DNA of 44,364 nucleotides from an uncultured Clostridium sp. Lineage in GTDB: Bacteria > Bacillota_I > Bacilli_A > RF39 > UBA660. The position numbers and the translations under genes were made by a program. Below, one piece after another: positions 43,196 to 44,364 of the stretch. Below the pieces are notes generated by a model. The model did not search any database, was not told the origin of the DNA, and worked only from the letters and a program-made list of their open reading frames with translations. The DNA is taken from positions 1 to 44,364 of the forward strand of contig CAMNJQ010000024.1 of the NCBI GenBank assembly GCA_946541575.1, given 5' to 3'. Positions within the stretch are counted from its first letter, which is position 1. Each line of letters opens with the position of its first letter.

Positions 43196-43208
43196 TAGTG
43201 AGTGCTAA
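43182..43208. promoter_or_regulatory. CIRCE operator (HrcA site)
   Basis: TTAGCACTT, nine bases, GAGTGCTAA; the consensus is TTAGCACTC-N9-GAGTGCTAA, so one base differs. It covers the -35 of hsp20, fitting repression by HrcA. Confidence 0.93.
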
Positions 43209-43286
43209 AATAATTATGCTTTTACATTTCATTTTTTATACAATAATCAAATAACAAAGTAGTGACTATGTAAAATACATAAGATA

Positions 43287-43295
43287 TGATATAAT
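43287..43295 (+). promoter_or_regulatory. Extended -10 promoter of the small membrane protein
   Basis: TGATATAAT, 18 bases before the start codon; no good -35. Confidence 0.5.
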
Positions 43296-43313
43296 ATTAC
43301 TAGGAGGTTCATT

Positions 43314-43679
43314 ATGGAAAAAAATTCTAATAACTTAATTAAAACAATTATTTTCGTCGTAATTGTAGCAATCACTTGTTTAATATTCTTCGGATTAAAT
43401 GAAAGTGATAAAACAGATGTACAATTAGTATCATTTGGATTTATACTTTTTGCAGAATTTGCAATTTATGCTTCTATTCTTCTTTCTACAATTTTTAATG
43501 AAAGAAAACTTAATAGTGCAGATATTATTTCAACTGGAGTATTATATGCTATCGGCTCATTCTTAATAAACACTATACTTAATATAAACGAAATGAGGCC
43601 ACTAATCATATATAATATAATTGCAATATTAATATATATAGCACTATTATCTTCAGTTATTCTAATAAAGAAAAAATAA
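43314..43679 (+). CDS. Small membrane protein with four helices
   Basis: A 121-residue protein with four predicted membrane helices (about 9-28, 39-60, 71-87, 95-117) and a basic C-terminus (KKK). I recognise no family. AGGAGG precedes the ATG, with an extended -10 promoter. It is divergent from hsp20; its transcript starts about 90 bases from CIRCE, too far to assume shared control. Confidence 0.75.
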   Translation: MEKNSNNLIKTIIFVVIVAITCLIFFGLNESDKTDVQLVSFGFILFAEFAIYASILLSTIFNERKLNSADIISTGVLYAIGSFLINTILNINEMRPLIIYNIIAILIYIALLSSVILIKKK

Positions 43680-43706
43680 AAGTATTGTAAAAAATACTTT
43701 TTTATT
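43678..43706 (+). terminator. Terminator of the small membrane protein gene
   Basis: AAAAGTATT (43678-43686) pairs with AATACTTTT (43693-43701), followed by T; begins within the stop codon. Confidence 0.8.
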
Positions 43707-43729
43707 TTAACATCTTTTAGTAAATTTAC

Positions 43730-43758
43730 TTGAATTAAAACTAACTAAGTGCTAAAAT
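43730..43758 (+). promoter_or_regulatory. Promoter of tRNA-Trp
   Basis: TTGAAT (43730-43735), 17 bases, TAAAAT (43753-43758) with an extended TGC; 33 bases before the tRNA. Confidence 0.65.
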
Positions 43759-43790
43759 ACTAATATGAGTTTTGAAACAACTCCAATTAT

Positions 43791-43864
43791 AGGGAATTAG
43801 TTAAATGGTATAATAATGGTCTCCAAAACCACTGTTGGGAGTTCGATTCTCTCATTCCCTGCCA
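43791..43864 (+). tRNA. tRNA-Trp (anticodon CCA)
   Basis: A 74-base gene with encoded CCA. Acceptor stem AGGGAAT/ATTCCCT, D arm with GG in the loop, anticodon loop CTCCAAA (anticodon CCA, reads UGG), T arm GGGAG-TTCGATT-CTCTC with one G-U pair. The first pair of the anticodon stem is an A-C mismatch (positions 27-43). The CCA anticodon reads UGG but not UGA. Confidence 0.95.
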
Positions 43865-43876
43865 TTAAGAATATTA

Positions 43877-43905
43877 AAACACTAACTATTTAGTTAGTGT
43901 TTTTA
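43877..43905. terminator. Terminator after tRNA-Trp
   Basis: AAAACACTAACT (43877-43888) pairs perfectly with 43892-43903 and is followed by T; may also serve the convergent regulator gene. Confidence 0.85.
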
Positions 43906-43934
43906 AGTTATGTTGTAATATCTTAATATTAAGA

Positions 43935-44364
43935 TTATTTATTCTTTTTAATTAATAATATAGTAGTTAATATTATTACAACAATAGGCGCTAATCTCAT
44001 AAATATCCATTCAAATGCTTGATAGAATGTTCCTAATATAGCCCATTCGGTAATATTATAATTCCAAGTCTGATAAGGTCTATCTAGTATTGCTAACAAT
44101 ATGAATAACAAAATGATGCTTATATCTATAATTATCAAAGCTTGAATTTTTTCCTTTCTTTTCTCTTTTTGATAATTTGATAATTGCTCATTAATCACTT
44201 CTAATTTTGCAGATATTACTTTTAAATCATCTTTTTCTTTTTTTTCAATGTTTTCTCCAAGAATTTCACTAACCGGTGTTTCAAAAAGTTCTGATATTGT
44301 TACTAGCATTTCAGCATCTGGAACAGATAATCCTGTTTCCCATTTTGAAATTGTCTGTCTTACG
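43935..44364 (-). CDS. XRE family regulator with membrane tail (N-terminus outside the window)
   Basis: The frame is open to the window edge, so the 5-prime end is missing. The first visible residues, VRQTISKWETGLSVPDAEML, are the recognition-helix part of an XRE/Cro helix-turn-helix, followed by VTISELFETPVSEILG. After a coiled-coil-like stretch come two membrane helices (IIDISIILLFILLAIL and LAPIVVIILTTILLI) and a KKNK end. The layout is that of membrane-tethered XRE regulators common in Firmicutes. Its targets are unknown. The Met often taken as start (44309) is internal. Confidence 0.88.
   Translation of the reverse strand, partial: VRQTISKWETGLSVPDAEMLVTISELFETPVSEILGENIEKKEKDDLKVISAKLEVINEQLSNYQKEKRKEKIQALIIIDISIILLFILLAILDRPYQTWNYNITEWAILGTFYQAFEWIFMRLAPIVVIILTTILLIKKNK

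Noticed and set aside
43748-43755. Second CIRCE half-site (AGTGCTAA) before tRNA-Trp
   Set aside because: No matching left arm at nine bases; the bases are explained by the extended -10 of the tRNA promoter.
1-44364. UGA read as tryptophan (genetic code 4)
   Set aside because: Conserved genes are full length with TGG at Trp positions and no in-frame TGA; the tRNA-Trp seen here has anticodon CCA. Scarcity of TGA stops is reported separately.
1-44364. CRISPR arrays, insertion sequences, prophage or rRNA
   Set aside because: No spaced direct repeats, transposase or integrase, phage structural genes or rRNA sequence are seen.

Overview
The window is a gene-dense, very AT-rich stretch of chromosome (most 60-base lines hold 11 to 20 G+C) from a low-GC Gram-positive bacterium. 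The sufC-sufD-sufS-sufU-sufB order, gatCAB, lipoteichoic-acid-synthase-like enzymes, a CIRCE heat-shock operator and sigma-A type promoters point to the Bacilli, most likely an uncultured gut lineage of the Erysipelotrichia/RF39 kind. A canonical alpha/beta SASP and two YjcZ-like micro-peptides indicate a lineage that forms, or recently formed, endospores. Rubrerythrin, Fhs, AckA and a PflX-like radical SAM protein fit an anaerobic fermenter. The genus is inference.

Layout: 1-440 has a short SSB and the first codons of a gene leaving the window. 646-5090 is the Fe-S assembly operon, with an unusually small SufD. 5264-7879 holds a HIT protein, an unknown 277-residue protein, two YjcZ-like peptides and a PrsA-like foldase lipoprotein. 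7943-13430 carries ribosome and housekeeping functions: Der, EngB, NrnA and AckA, with two unknown genes. 13528-17490 is an envelope block: a lipoprotein, a membrane phosphoesterase, a membrane protein, an acetyltransferase and a surface protein with a cadherin-like domain. 17595-21869 has the SASP, ThiI, a membrane-anchored protein and an LtaS-like enzyme. 21949-25602 is an apparent operon of an anchored protein, a sensor with a degenerate GGDEF domain, and a YihY/BrkB protein. 25712-28860 is gatCAB.

The right part, 28998-44364, holds a membrane protein paired with a transglutaminase-like protein, two paralogous lipoproteins, a 2,4-diaminopentanoate-dehydrogenase-like enzyme, a phosphoesterase, a YetF protein, Fhs, PflX, Dxs, a second LtaS-like enzyme, a PrsW protease, rubrerythrin, Hsp20 under CIRCE, a small membrane protein, tRNA-Trp and the C-terminal part of an XRE regulator cut by the window edge. 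I see no rRNA, insertion sequence, prophage or CRISPR array, and no gap over 300 bases without a gene.

Three window-wide patterns stand out. Of 49 genes whose stop is visible, 33 end in TAA, 15 in TAG and only one, an uncertain gene, in TGA. Many intrinsic terminators are folded from the stop codon and last codons of the gene they end, often shared by convergent genes. Promoter-like sequences before the SASP and YjcZ-like genes resemble SigG and SigK sites rather than the TATAAT promoters seen elsewhere.
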